From assembly GCF_037029465.1 (NCBI RefSeq), contig NZ_JAYMEM010000001.1, positions 124,001-188,000 of the forward strand: 64,000 nucleotides of DNA, read 5' to 3'. Origin of the DNA: Mesoflavibacter sp037029465 (GTDB taxonomy: Bacteria; Bacteroidota; Bacteroidia; Flavobacteriales; Flavobacteriaceae). How positions within the stretch are numbered: position 1 is the stretch's first letter; each line of letters starts with the position of its first letter. Shown here piece by piece: positions 1-6,948 of the stretch. The notes under the pieces were generated by a model, which worked only from the letters and a program-made list of their open reading frames with translations, had not been told where the DNA came from and did no database searches. The translations under genes and the position numbers were made by a program.

Positions 1-553
1 TAAAGCTTTAATTAAAAAATATACAGAACAACAAAAAAATGTTAGAAATAATAGAGAATTTAACTCTTTAAGCAAAGAAATTGAATATCAAGAATTAGAA
101 ATTCAATTAGCAGAAAAACACATTAAAGAATTCAAAGCTCAAATCGAGCAAAAGAAAGAAGTAATTGCTAAAACTAAAGAGCATACTAAAGATCGTGAAA
201 CACACTTAAAACATAAAAAAGGTGAGTTAGACGCTATCTTAAAAGAAACAGAAAAAGAAGAAAAAGCTTTAATAGAAAAATCTGAAGAGTCTAAAGACAA
301 AATTGAAGATCGCTTAGTAAAAGCTTACGAAAGAATAAGAGCAAACGTAAAAAATGGATTAGCTGTTGTACCAATTGAAAGAGGTGCATCTGGTGGTTCT
401 TACTTTACAATTCCACCACAAGTGCAAATGGAAATTGCATCACGTAAAAAAATTATTACAGACGAGCACAGTGGACGTATCTTAGTAGATTCGGCTTTAG
501 CAGACGAAGAGCAAGAAAAAATGAACAAGTTATTTGCTAAGTTATCATCTTAA
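1..553 (+). CDS. Zinc-ribbon family coiled-coil protein (DUF164/zf-RING_7 type), 5' truncated
   Basis: The frame is open from base 2 to the TAA at 551-553, so the start lies outside the window. About 110 residues of charged Lys/Glu-rich heptad-like coiled coil are followed by a C-terminal module containing IPPQVQMEIASRKKII and DEHSGRILVD. This is the layout of the bacterial C4-type zinc-ribbon (DUF164) family: a long helical hairpin plus a small ribbon. In the canonical family, two CxxC-like pairs flank the IPPQ segment. Here those positions read GASGGS and DEHSG, so the visible part has no cysteine and probably binds no zinc. The molecular role is not established; nucleic-acid or scaffold roles have been proposed for relatives. 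A terminator follows directly. The family call is fairly safe; the function is unknown. Confidence 0.72.
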   Translation, partial: KALIKKYTEQQKNVRNNREFNSLSKEIEYQELEIQLAEKHIKEFKAQIEQKKEVIAKTKEHTKDRETHLKHKKGELDAILKETEKEEKALIEKSEESKDKIEDRLVKAYERIRANVKNGLAVVPIERGASGGSYFTIPPQVQMEIASRKKIITDEHSGRILVDSALADEEQEKMNKLFAKLSS

Positions 554-580
554 GCTATATAACAAAACAAATATTTTATC

Positions 581-614
581 AGAGTCTTCAATAAATTGAA
601 GGCTCTTTTTTTTT
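581..614 (+). terminator. Rho-independent terminator after the zinc-ribbon family gene
   Basis: The stem AGAGtCTTCAA / TTGAAGgCTCT, with one G-T wobble and a TAAA loop, is followed by nine or more T. It lies 28 bases after the stop codon and separates this gene from the msrA gene. Confidence 0.8.
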
Positions 615-668
615 AAGACAATTTTATAAAAAAATAAATTAAGGCTTTAGTAATTTTTACGTCTAAAG

Positions 669-1343
669 ATGAAAAAGAAATTTATTATGAAACGATTACT
701 ACCTATCCTATTACTTACGCTACTTTTTAGCTGTAATAATCAAGCTCAAACAAATCCAAAACAAGAAGCAGTAAAAAATGCTAAGCCTATTGAAGTGCCT
801 TTAAAAAACGGATTAGCTAAAGCATATTTTGCTAGTGGCTGTTTTTGGTGTGTAGAAGCTGTTTACGAAAGTGTTAAAGGTGTAGATGAAGCTATTAGTG
901 GTTATTCTGGCGGATATACACAAAACCCAACTTACGAGCAAAGCAACACTGGATTAACAGGTCATGCCGAAGCTGTAGAAGTTATTTATGATCCTAAAAT
1001 TGTTAGCTTTTCAACCTTAGTTGATGTGTATTTTGCATCTCAAAACCCAACACAAGTTAACGGACAAGGACCAGATCGAGGATCTCAATACCGTTCTATT
1101 ATTTTTTATCAAAATGATGTACAAAAGAAAATTATAGAAGAGAAAAAAGCAGCTTTAGCAAAACAATTAAACGCTACAATTGCTGCTGAAGTCTATCCGT
1201 TTCAAAAATTTTGGAAAGCAGAAGCTTATCACCAAAATTATGAAAAGTTACATCCTGAAAACCCATATATACAGAACGTTTCTATACCGCGTTTAAAAAA
1301 GTTTCAAGCTAAAATACCGGAAGTTTTAAAGGAAAAGCATTAA
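669..1343 (+). CDS. msrA: Peptide-methionine (S)-S-oxide reductase MsrA, lipoprotein
   Basis: Reduces the S epimer of methionine sulfoxide in oxidised proteins. The MsrA core is clear: GCFWC at residues 57-61 carries the nucleophilic Cys, followed by the GYSGG motif and GHAEAVEV, whose Glu polarises the substrate. The second Cys of GCFWC is the only other cysteine in the mature part, so it may act in recycling. The N-terminus is a lipoprotein signal with lipobox Cys22 (LLFSC), predicting an envelope-anchored repair enzyme rather than the usual cytoplasmic one. Two possible starts exist, Met1 and Met7; both leave the signal intact. It converges on the methyltransferase gene with a 4-base overlap of the two 3' ends. 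Confidence 0.93.
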   Translation: MKKKFIMKRLLPILLLTLLFSCNNQAQTNPKQEAVKNAKPIEVPLKNGLAKAYFASGCFWCVEAVYESVKGVDEAISGYSGGYTQNPTYEQSNTGLTGHAEAVEVIYDPKIVSFSTLVDVYFASQNPTQVNGQGPDRGSQYRSIIFYQNDVQKKIIEEKKAALAKQLNATIAAEVYPFQKFWKAEAYHQNYEKLHPENPYIQNVSIPRLKKFQAKIPEVLKEKH

Positions 1344-2140
1344 ACCTTCCTAGCTTTTACTTCAAAAATTAAAGGGTACAATTTATCTTTAGTAACGTAC
1401 ATTTCAGATTTAGTTTTTTCTAAATTTGGAAGTACGTTATAAGGACTTTCATCATACTCGTTTAAATAATCAATACGTAGACCAGCTTCGGTTAAGGCGT
1501 TAATAACTTCGCTTAAACCATGGTTCCAACCGTATTCTTTACTTATCATTTTAGAATCAGTATCTGCGTAAGTCCCTTCGTATTCTTCATAAATAGCTTC
1601 ATCTTGCATGTAACCATATTTCATTTTTGGTTGTCCTTCTAAATAATCAAACATCCAAACTATTGGATGAAACTCAACCATATAAAATGTACCTCCTTCT
1701 TTTAAACGCTCTGCAATCATTTTTCCCCAAGGTTTTAAATCTGGCAACCAACCGATTACGCCATAACTGGTAAAAACAATATCAAACTGTTCTTTTACAT
1801 GTTGCGATGTATCTAAAACATTACAACACACAAAATTAGCATCTAATTTTAACTGATCATTTAATTGCTGTGCTAGCTTAACACCTTCGTCACTTAAATC
1901 TACTCCAGTACACTTTGCGCCTAACCTGCTCCAACTTAGGGTGTCTTGACCAAAGTGACATTGCAAATGCAATAAAGACTTACCTTTTACGTCTGGCAAA
2001 GCATTTAACTCATAAATGTTAAGAGAGTTTTCACCATTTATAAATGCTTCTAATTTGTAAAAATCACTATTTGCATGTGCTTTTACTTTTTCATTCCAAG
2101 TAGCTTTGTTTGTACTAAAGGCGTCGTTTAAGTCTTTCAT
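1340..2140 (-). CDS. Class I SAM-dependent methyltransferase
   Basis: A 266-residue soluble protein with a Rossmann-type methyltransferase core. Motif I is degenerate (LLHLQCHFGQDT, residues 56-67), followed by the acidic motif II (CTGVDLSDEGV) and the motif around FDIVFTSYGVIGWLPDL. The LQCHFGQDTLSW form is typical of a Bacteroidota/Firmicutes methyltransferase group of unknown substrate (Methyltransf_25-like). No signal peptide or membrane segment is visible. It is transcribed alone and convergent with msrA. The substrate cannot be inferred from the sequence or the neighbours. Confidence 0.85.
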   Translation of the reverse strand: MKDLNDAFSTNKATWNEKVKAHANSDFYKLEAFINGENSLNIYELNALPDVKGKSLLHLQCHFGQDTLSWSRLGAKCTGVDLSDEGVKLAQQLNDQLKLDANFVCCNVLDTSQHVKEQFDIVFTSYGVIGWLPDLKPWGKMIAERLKEGGTFYMVEFHPIVWMFDYLEGQPKMKYGYMQDEAIYEEYEGTYADTDSKMISKEYGWNHGLSEVINALTEAGLRIDYLNEYDESPYNVLPNLEKTKSEMYVTKDKLYPLIFEVKARKV

Positions 2141-2228
2141 TTTTATAAAATATTGATCCTAAATTTCATCTAAATTAAACTAAAAAAGTGATTCCGAATT
2201 TCAATTACGTAACTTTACAAAAAAACTT

Positions 2229-2900
2229 ATGAGATTACTTTTCACAATTTCAATCCTTTCACTTTTACTTTTTAGTTGTAAAAACGAAACTAAACCAGCT
2301 CAAAAAAAAGAAACAAAATCGCTTACAACTGCTGAAAAAATAGCAAATAATTACGGTTTTAAACACTTTAAAGACATTACCGAAATTGATTTTACCTTTA
2401 ATGTAGATAGAGATAGCTCGCATTTTGAACGCTCTTGGATTTGGAAACCAAAATCTAACAAAGTCACCTTAATTACCACAAAAGATACGATTACTTATAA
2501 TCGTAAATCTGTTGACAGCACAAACATAAAAGCCGACCAAGCATTTATAAATGATAAATTTTGGCTGCTGGCACCTTTTCAGTTAATCTGGGATAAAAGC
2601 GCTACAATAAGTGAAGTTTCAAAAGAAAATACACCAATAAGCAATATTGAATCCAACAAAATAACGTTAACCTATCCAGATAAAGGCGGTTACACACCAG
2701 GCGATGCTTACGATTTTTATTTTAATGATAATTACCAAATCACAGAATGGGTTTTTAGACAAGGTAACAGCAAGGATCCTTCTATGATTAATACTTGGGA
2801 AGATTATCAAAATTTTAATGGATTAAACCTTAGTTTAACACATAAAAACAAAGAAGGTAATTTTAAACTTTACTTTACAAATATTAAGGTTGTTAAATAA
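2229..2900 (+). CDS. Lipoprotein of unknown function (possibly DUF6503-like)
   Basis: A 223-residue protein with a compact lipoprotein signal peptide (lipobox LLFSC, Cys17) and no other transmembrane segment. The mature part is rich in beta-strand pattern and aromatic residues (for example HFERSWIWKP and DAYDFYFNDNYQITEW), consistent with a lipocalin-like or beta-sandwich periplasmic lipoprotein. It resembles flavobacterial DUF6503-type proteins, but I assign that from general appearance only. It is divergent from the methyltransferase gene and separated from the kynurenine cluster by a hairpin and a terminator, so it is probably a single transcription unit. Confidence 0.6.
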   Translation: MRLLFTISILSLLLFSCKNETKPAQKKETKSLTTAEKIANNYGFKHFKDITEIDFTFNVDRDSSHFERSWIWKPKSNKVTLITTKDTITYNRKSVDSTNIKADQAFINDKFWLLAPFQLIWDKSATISEVSKENTPISNIESNKITLTYPDKGGYTPGDAYDFYFNDNYQITEWVFRQGNSKDPSMINTWEDYQNFNGLNLSLTHKNKEGNFKLYFTNIKVVK

Positions 2901-2946
2901 ATATTAAACCCAAACTACTTAACATCCAACCACAAAAAACAACACG

Positions 2947-2995
2947 TATATATAGCATAATAAGGTTAAAATCCCGCGTTATGCGTCTATATATA
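2947..2995. promoter_or_regulatory. Imperfect inverted repeat upstream of the kynurenine cluster
   Basis: The arms TATATATAG+CATAA and TTATGC-gt-CTATATATA pair over about 14 bases with a 3-base bulge around a loop of about 18 bases. It lies just before the terminator at 2999-3036 and about 100 bases before kynU. It could be an operator, an attenuator-type RNA structure or a second hairpin of the terminator. The function is not known. Confidence 0.4.
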
Positions 2996-2998
2996 TTC

Positions 2999-3036
2999 AA
3001 AGCGCTTCATTAAAAAAATGAAGTGCTTTATTTTTG
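2999..3036 (+). terminator. Terminator between the lipoprotein gene and kynU
   Basis: AAGCGCTTCAT and ATGAAGTGCTTT form a stem of about 11 base pairs with one G-T wobble around an A-rich loop, followed by ATTTTTG. It ends the lipoprotein transcript; kynU starts 59 bases downstream. Confidence 0.75.
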
Positions 3037-3094
3037 ATTTATTATCCTTATTTTTATACTCAGATTACAAAAATCAACTAAAACTAAAAGCACA

Positions 3095-4360
3095 TTGTCT
3101 GACTATAAAAAAGGTCTTGATTACGCAAAAACACAAGACCAAAACGATTCTTTAGCGCAATACCGCAGTCAATTTCATATTCCAAAAGACAAAGACGGAA
3201 ATGATTGGTTATACTTTACAGGAAACTCGCTTGGACTACAACCAAAAAGCACGCAAAAATACATTCAACAAGAGTTAAACGATTGGGCAAACCTTGGTGT
3301 AGAAGGTCATTTTGATGCCAAAAACCCATGGATGCCGTATCACGAATTCTTGACTGAAAGCATGGCAAAAATCGTAGGCGCAAAACCTATTGAAGTTGTA
3401 GTGATGAATACGCTAACCACTAATCTACACTTGCTAATGGTTAGTTTTTATCAACCAACAAAAACCAAATACAAAATTGTAATTGAAAGTGATGCCTTTC
3501 CGTCAGATCGATATGCTGTGCAAACACAACTAGATTTTCATGGTTTTGATGCTAATGAAGGTTTAATTGAATGGAAACCTCGTGAAGGCGAAGAATTACT
3601 AAACATTGAAGATTTAGAAAACATTTTAGACCAACAAGGTGATGAAATTGCTTTACTTTTAATTGGTGGCGTTAATTATTACACAGGTCAATATTTAGAT
3701 ATAAAGCGTATTGCCGAATTAGGTCACGCCAAAAACTGTATGGTTGGTATCGATTTAGCGCATGGAGCAGGAAATATCCAACCAGAATTACATAATTCTG
3801 GAGTCGATTTTGCAGCTTGGTGTACTTACAAATATTTAAATTCTGGACCAGGTAGTTTAGCAGGTCTTTTCGTTCACGAAAAACACGCACACAATAAAGA
3901 TTTAAAACGTTTTGCAGGTTGGTGGAGTCACAATAAAGACACACGTTTTAACATGCGTCAGCCATTAGATGTTACACCTGGCGCCGAAGGTTGGCAACTT
4001 AGTAATCCGCCAATTTTATCTATGGCTGCCATAAAAGCGTCATTAGATATGTTTAATGAGGTTGGTATGGAAGCTTTACGCGAAAAATCAGAACAACTAA
4101 CAGGTTATTTTGAGTTTTTAATTAATGAATTAAACAACGATAAAATAAAAATAATCACACCAACAGATTCAAAACAACGTGGTTGCCAACTATCTATTCA
4201 AGTTAAAGATGCCGATAAAAGTTTACATCACAAATTAACCGAAGCCAACATTATTACAGACTGGCGCGAACCTGATGTTATACGTTGCGCACCAGTACCA
4301 CTTTATAACAGTTTTGAAGATGTATTTAGAATGGTTGAAAAGTTGAAAGAAATTTTATAG
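3095..4360 (+). CDS. kynU: Kynureninase (TTG start)
   Basis: PLP-dependent hydrolase that cleaves kynurenine or 3-hydroxykynurenine to anthranilate or 3-hydroxyanthranilate plus alanine. At 421 residues it has normal family length. The PLP lysine is in CTYKYLNSGPG (Lys246), with the preceding GIDLAHGAGN segment (Asp220, His223) that contacts the cofactor. The start is TTG: the frame upstream has no ATG before an in-frame TGA at 3035-3037, and the N-terminus beginning SDYKKGLDYAK matches where kynureninases begin. It heads the kynurenine cluster and abuts the next small gene without a gap. With a monooxygenase and HAAO following, the in-cell substrate is most likely 3-hydroxykynurenine. Confidence 0.95.
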   Translation: MSDYKKGLDYAKTQDQNDSLAQYRSQFHIPKDKDGNDWLYFTGNSLGLQPKSTQKYIQQELNDWANLGVEGHFDAKNPWMPYHEFLTESMAKIVGAKPIEVVVMNTLTTNLHLLMVSFYQPTKTKYKIVIESDAFPSDRYAVQTQLDFHGFDANEGLIEWKPREGEELLNIEDLENILDQQGDEIALLLIGGVNYYTGQYLDIKRIAELGHAKNCMVGIDLAHGAGNIQPELHNSGVDFAAWCTYKYLNSGPGSLAGLFVHEKHAHNKDLKRFAGWWSHNKDTRFNMRQPLDVTPGAEGWQLSNPPILSMAAIKASLDMFNEVGMEALREKSEQLTGYFEFLINELNNDKIKIITPTDSKQRGCQLSIQVKDADKSLHHKLTEANIITDWREPDVIRCAPVPLYNSFEDVFRMVEKLKEIL

Positions 4361-4711
4361 ATGAAAAATATTTTTTCACTAATAAAGGATGAAAATATTT
4401 TACTCAAAATCAAGAAAAAGTCAGAAGCAAGTTTTTGGGAATATCAAATTTTAGGTCTGTTCTATTATCTTTTTAATTTAAGCTTTGACTATTTTATAAT
4501 AACTGACAAAAAAATAGTTTATGTAATAAAAGATAAATTAATAAAAATTGCTGAATACAGTGATTTTTCAACCTTAGAATTTAATTCTAAAAACGATATT
4601 TTTTCTTATAAAAACATTGATAATCAAGAACAAAAATTAAATTTAAAAAGACTTAGATTATCATATGAAGAAATTCAAAAAATAAAGAAAGTATTGAATC
4701 ATAATATTTAG
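4361..4711 (+). CDS. Small unknown protein inside the kynurenine cluster
   Basis: A 116-residue protein that I do not recognise. Its ATG directly follows the kynU stop codon, so it is probably translationally coupled. It has a hydrophobic aromatic stretch (FWEYQILGLFYYLFNLSF, about residues 26-43) followed by alternating strands (YFIITDKKIVYVIKDKLIKIAEYSDF), then a Lys-rich C-terminal helix. That pattern resembles bacterial PH-like or SHOCT-associated membrane domains, but this is only an impression. No catalytic motif is visible. It is even more AT-rich than the flanking enzymes and not an expected kynurenine gene, so it may be a later insertion. Confidence 0.55.
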   Translation: MKNIFSLIKDENILLKIKKKSEASFWEYQILGLFYYLFNLSFDYFIITDKKIVYVIKDKLIKIAEYSDFSTLEFNSKNDIFSYKNIDNQEQKLNLKRLRLSYEEIQKIKKVLNHNI

Positions 4712-4737
4712 ACACTTGATTAAACAAGGATAAAATA

Positions 4738-6141
4738 ATGAAACAAAAAGAAAACATATTAATCATTGGCGCAGGTTTATGCGGTTCACTTTTAGCACTA
4801 CGTTTAGCACAAAGAGGTTACAACGTTAATGTTTACGAAAGCAGACCAGATCTACGCACAACAGACATTTCCGCAGGAAAATCAATCAATCTTGCCTTAT
4901 CAGATCGCGGTTTTAAAGCCTTACGTCTAGCTAATGTTGAAGATAAAGCGCGAGAGATTTGCATACCAATGAAAGGCCGATTAATTCATGATATTGAAGG
5001 CAACACCTTTGCATCCAACTATTCTGGTCGTGATAATGAATACATCAACTCAATTTCAAGAGGCGATTTAAACGGAATGTTATTAACTGAAGCCGATAAA
5101 TACGACAATCTAACCATTCATTTTAATACAGAATGTGAAACGGTGGATTTAGATACAAACACCGTTCATTTTGTAAACCGAAACACAAAAGAAACGTTAA
5201 ACGTCACTGCAGATGTTATCTTTGGTACAGATGGCGCAGGTTCAGAATTAAGAAAAAGCTACTTTTTGCAGCGTAAATTCTTGTTTAGTTTTTCTCAAAA
5301 TTTCTTAACGCACGGTTATAAAGAATTAGAAATTCCTGCAGCAGTAGATGGAAGTCATCAAATCAGTAAAGATTATTTACACATTTGGCCAAGAGGCGAA
5401 TATATGCTTATCGCTTTAGCTAATTTAGATGGAAGTTTTACGGTAACTCTGTTTTTAGGACATGAAGAAGGTACTTATAATTTCAAAGATTTAGATAGTG
5501 AAAACAAAATAAAAGCCTTTTTCCAAGAGCAATTTCCTGATGCTTTAGCGCTAATTCCAAATATTGCTGATGAATTTGCAAACAATCCAACAGGCGCGTT
5601 AGGGACTATAAAATGTTCACCTTGGCATTATAAAGGCAATACTTTAATTTTAGGTGATGCGGCGCATGCTGTTGTTCCGTTTTACGGTCAAGGAATGAAT
5701 GCCTCTTTTGAAGATGTTGCTGTTTTAGATAGCATTATCGATAAACATGAAGGCGATTGGGAAACCATTTTTAAAACCTACCAATCGGTTAGAAAAGCAG
5801 ATGCAGATGCTATTGGCGAATTAGCAGAAGAAAACTATTACGAAATGCGAGATCATGTTGCTAATCCAATTTTCAAGAAAAAACGCCAGCTAGAAATGCA
5901 ATTAGAAAAGCATTTCCCAGAGCAATATTTTTCAAAATATTCGATGGTCACATTCAATGAAAATATTGGCTATAACGAAGCTATGACCAAAGGTCGTGCG
6001 CAAGACAAAGCCATTTTAAACATGATTGCAGACAACGAGATTGATTTAAATGATGACCTTTCAGTTTTATTAAAAATAGTAAAAGAAAAAACTAACGACA
6101 TTATTGATGACGACAACGTTGCAAAAACGATGCGTCACTAA
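4738..6141 (+). CDS. kmo: Kynurenine 3-monooxygenase
   Basis: FAD-dependent aromatic hydroxylase converting L-kynurenine to 3-hydroxykynurenine with NADPH and O2. The N-terminal dinucleotide fold is IIGAGLCGSLLALRLA (GxGxxG at residues 11-16), ending in the acidic VYES. The second FAD motif GDAAHAVVPFYGQGMNASFEDV starts near residue 305. KMO-typical pieces are DLRTTDISAGKSINLALS near the start and the Tyr-rich C-terminal helix (LAEENYYEMRDHV). Length, 467 residues, fits bacterial KMO. Human KMO has C-terminal membrane anchoring, but no clear transmembrane helix is visible here. It is followed by 283 bases of repeat-rich DNA before the RidA-type gene. Confidence 0.95.
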   Translation: MKQKENILIIGAGLCGSLLALRLAQRGYNVNVYESRPDLRTTDISAGKSINLALSDRGFKALRLANVEDKAREICIPMKGRLIHDIEGNTFASNYSGRDNEYINSISRGDLNGMLLTEADKYDNLTIHFNTECETVDLDTNTVHFVNRNTKETLNVTADVIFGTDGAGSELRKSYFLQRKFLFSFSQNFLTHGYKELEIPAAVDGSHQISKDYLHIWPRGEYMLIALANLDGSFTVTLFLGHEEGTYNFKDLDSENKIKAFFQEQFPDALALIPNIADEFANNPTGALGTIKCSPWHYKGNTLILGDAAHAVVPFYGQGMNASFEDVAVLDSIIDKHEGDWETIFKTYQSVRKADADAIGELAEENYYEMRDHVANPIFKKKRQLEMQLEKHFPEQYFSKYSMVTFNENIGYNEAMTKGRAQDKAILNMIADNEIDLNDDLSVLLKIVKEKTNDIIDDDNVAKTMRH

Positions 6142-6161
6142 ATTCCTGCGAAAGCAGGAAT
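6142..6161. repeat. Short palindromic repeat, ATTCCTGC family, copy 1
   Basis: The perfect palindrome ATTCCTGC-N4-GCAGGAAT begins at the base after the KMO stop codon. The same core (TTCCTGC...GCAGGAA) recurs at 6455-6474, 8393-8412, 8440-8457 and 9980-9999, with a varying loop, all inside the kynurenine cluster. Confidence 0.85.
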
Positions 6162-6180
6162 CTCATAAAAAATATAAACT

Positions 6181-6219
6181 CTGAATCAACACTTCGACAA
6201 GCTCAGTGTGACAATTCAG
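6181..6219. repeat. Palindromic repeat, CACTTCGAC...CTCAGTG type
   Basis: CTGAAT and ATTCAG flank CACTTCGACAAGCTCAGTG, which can fold on itself. Nearly the same core (CACTTCGACTACGCTCAGTG) occurs at 54587-54606 inside another repeat. It appears to be a dispersed genomic element, not a gene. Confidence 0.75.
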
Positions 6220-6385
6220 AAAAAAACATTAGGAAAGTAAAGTCCTTAAAATCAATTCGCAGAATTGAAAGTCAAAATTCAGAAATAATGAGCAAAGGAA
6301 TGAAGATGCAAAGCCCAGCTTTAAGCACGAAATTCCAAAAGCGAATGATGCTTTAGCAATTTCCTAATTTTGATATGATTTTTTG

Positions 6386-6413
6386 GTTCGTTTTGCATCA
6401 AGGCAAAATGAAC
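6386..6413. repeat. Inverted repeat GTTC-TTTTGC / GCAAAA-GAAC
   Basis: Arms GTTCgTTTTGC and GCAAAAtGAAC surround a short loop just upstream of the RidA-type start codon at 6425. Its style (T-run, GC core, A-run) is like the internal stem of the repeat at 13436-13530. It could terminate or attenuate read-through from kmo, or be a passive repeat. Confidence 0.6.
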
Positions 6414-6424
6414 ATAAATAAAAA

Positions 6425-6868
6425 ATGAAAAACATGAGTGAAAATAAAAATGAGGTTCCTGCTTCAGCAGGAACTAAAGTAACACCAAGAGGCGCATATC
6501 CACATGTAAAAGTGGTCGGCGATTTCATTTTCGTTTCAGGAACCAGTTCAAGACGCGCAGACAATACTATTGCTGGTGTGGAACTTATTGACGAAATGAA
6601 CACCAAAAAATTAGATATCGAAGTTCAAACCAGAGAAGTTTTAAAAAACATCGATAAAAATTTACAAACCGTTGGCGCAAGTCTAAAAGACGTTGTTGAT
6701 GTGACTACTTTTTTAGTAAACATGAACGATTTTGCAGGTTACAACAAAGCCTACGCCGAGTTTTTTGAAAAAGCTACTGGACCAACAAGAACAACTGTTG
6801 CTGTACACCAATTACCACATCCAGATTTATTGGTTGAGATTAAGGTGATGGCGTATAAGAAGCAATAA
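6425..6868 (+). CDS. RidA/YjgF family protein, putative 2-aminomuconate deaminase
   Basis: Predicted to release ammonia from 2-aminomuconate, giving 4-oxalocrotonate; RidA-family 2-aminomuconate deaminases are known from nitrobenzoate and tryptophan catabolism (NbaF type). The RidA fold is clear: FIFVSGTSSRR, a central VQTREVLKNIDKNLQ helix, and the C-terminal GPTRTTVAVHQLPHPDLLVEIK with the substrate-carboxylate Arg. The family core starts at about residue 18 (KVTPRGAYPHVK). Residues 10-18 (EVPASAGTK) are encoded by a copy of the palindromic repeat that also lies between neighbouring genes. Start at Met1 or Met4 (6434) cannot be decided; both include the repeat peptide. The next gene begins after an 80-base repeat. 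Confidence 0.85.
   Translation: MKNMSENKNEVPASAGTKVTPRGAYPHVKVVGDFIFVSGTSSRRADNTIAGVELIDEMNTKKLDIEVQTREVLKNIDKNLQTVGASLKDVVDVTTFLVNMNDFAGYNKAYAEFFEKATGPTRTTVAVHQLPHPDLLVEIKVMAYKKQ
6455..6474. repeat. ATTCCTGC-family palindrome inside the RidA reading frame, copy 2
   Basis: GTTCCTGC-TTCA-GCAGGAAC is a perfect palindrome lying within codons 11-17 of the RidA-type gene, keeping the frame. It contributes the peptide VPASAG. The other copies of the family in this window lie between genes. Confidence 0.85.
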
Positions 6869-6875
6869 AAAAAAA

Positions 6876-6938
6876 TGTCATGTCGAGTGCAGTCGAGACA
6901 TCTCATCATGTGATTTCTCACATTCGTTCGAAATGACA
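6876..6938. repeat. Composite palindromic repeat, TGTCAT...ATGACA type
   Basis: The outer arms TGTCAT and ATGACA enclose GTCGAGtgcaGTCGAGAC and a GTGATTTCTCACATTCG segment. Half of it (GAGATTTCTCG...CGAAATGACAT) recurs at 33508-33549. It fills the space between the RidA-type and aldehyde dehydrogenase genes. Confidence 0.75.
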
Positions 6939-6948
6939 AATCAGAAGA

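Noticed and set aside
6364..6606. 80-residue minus-strand frame over the repeat and the RidA start
   Set aside because: It arises from reading the palindromic repeat and RidA in antisense; no supporting motif.
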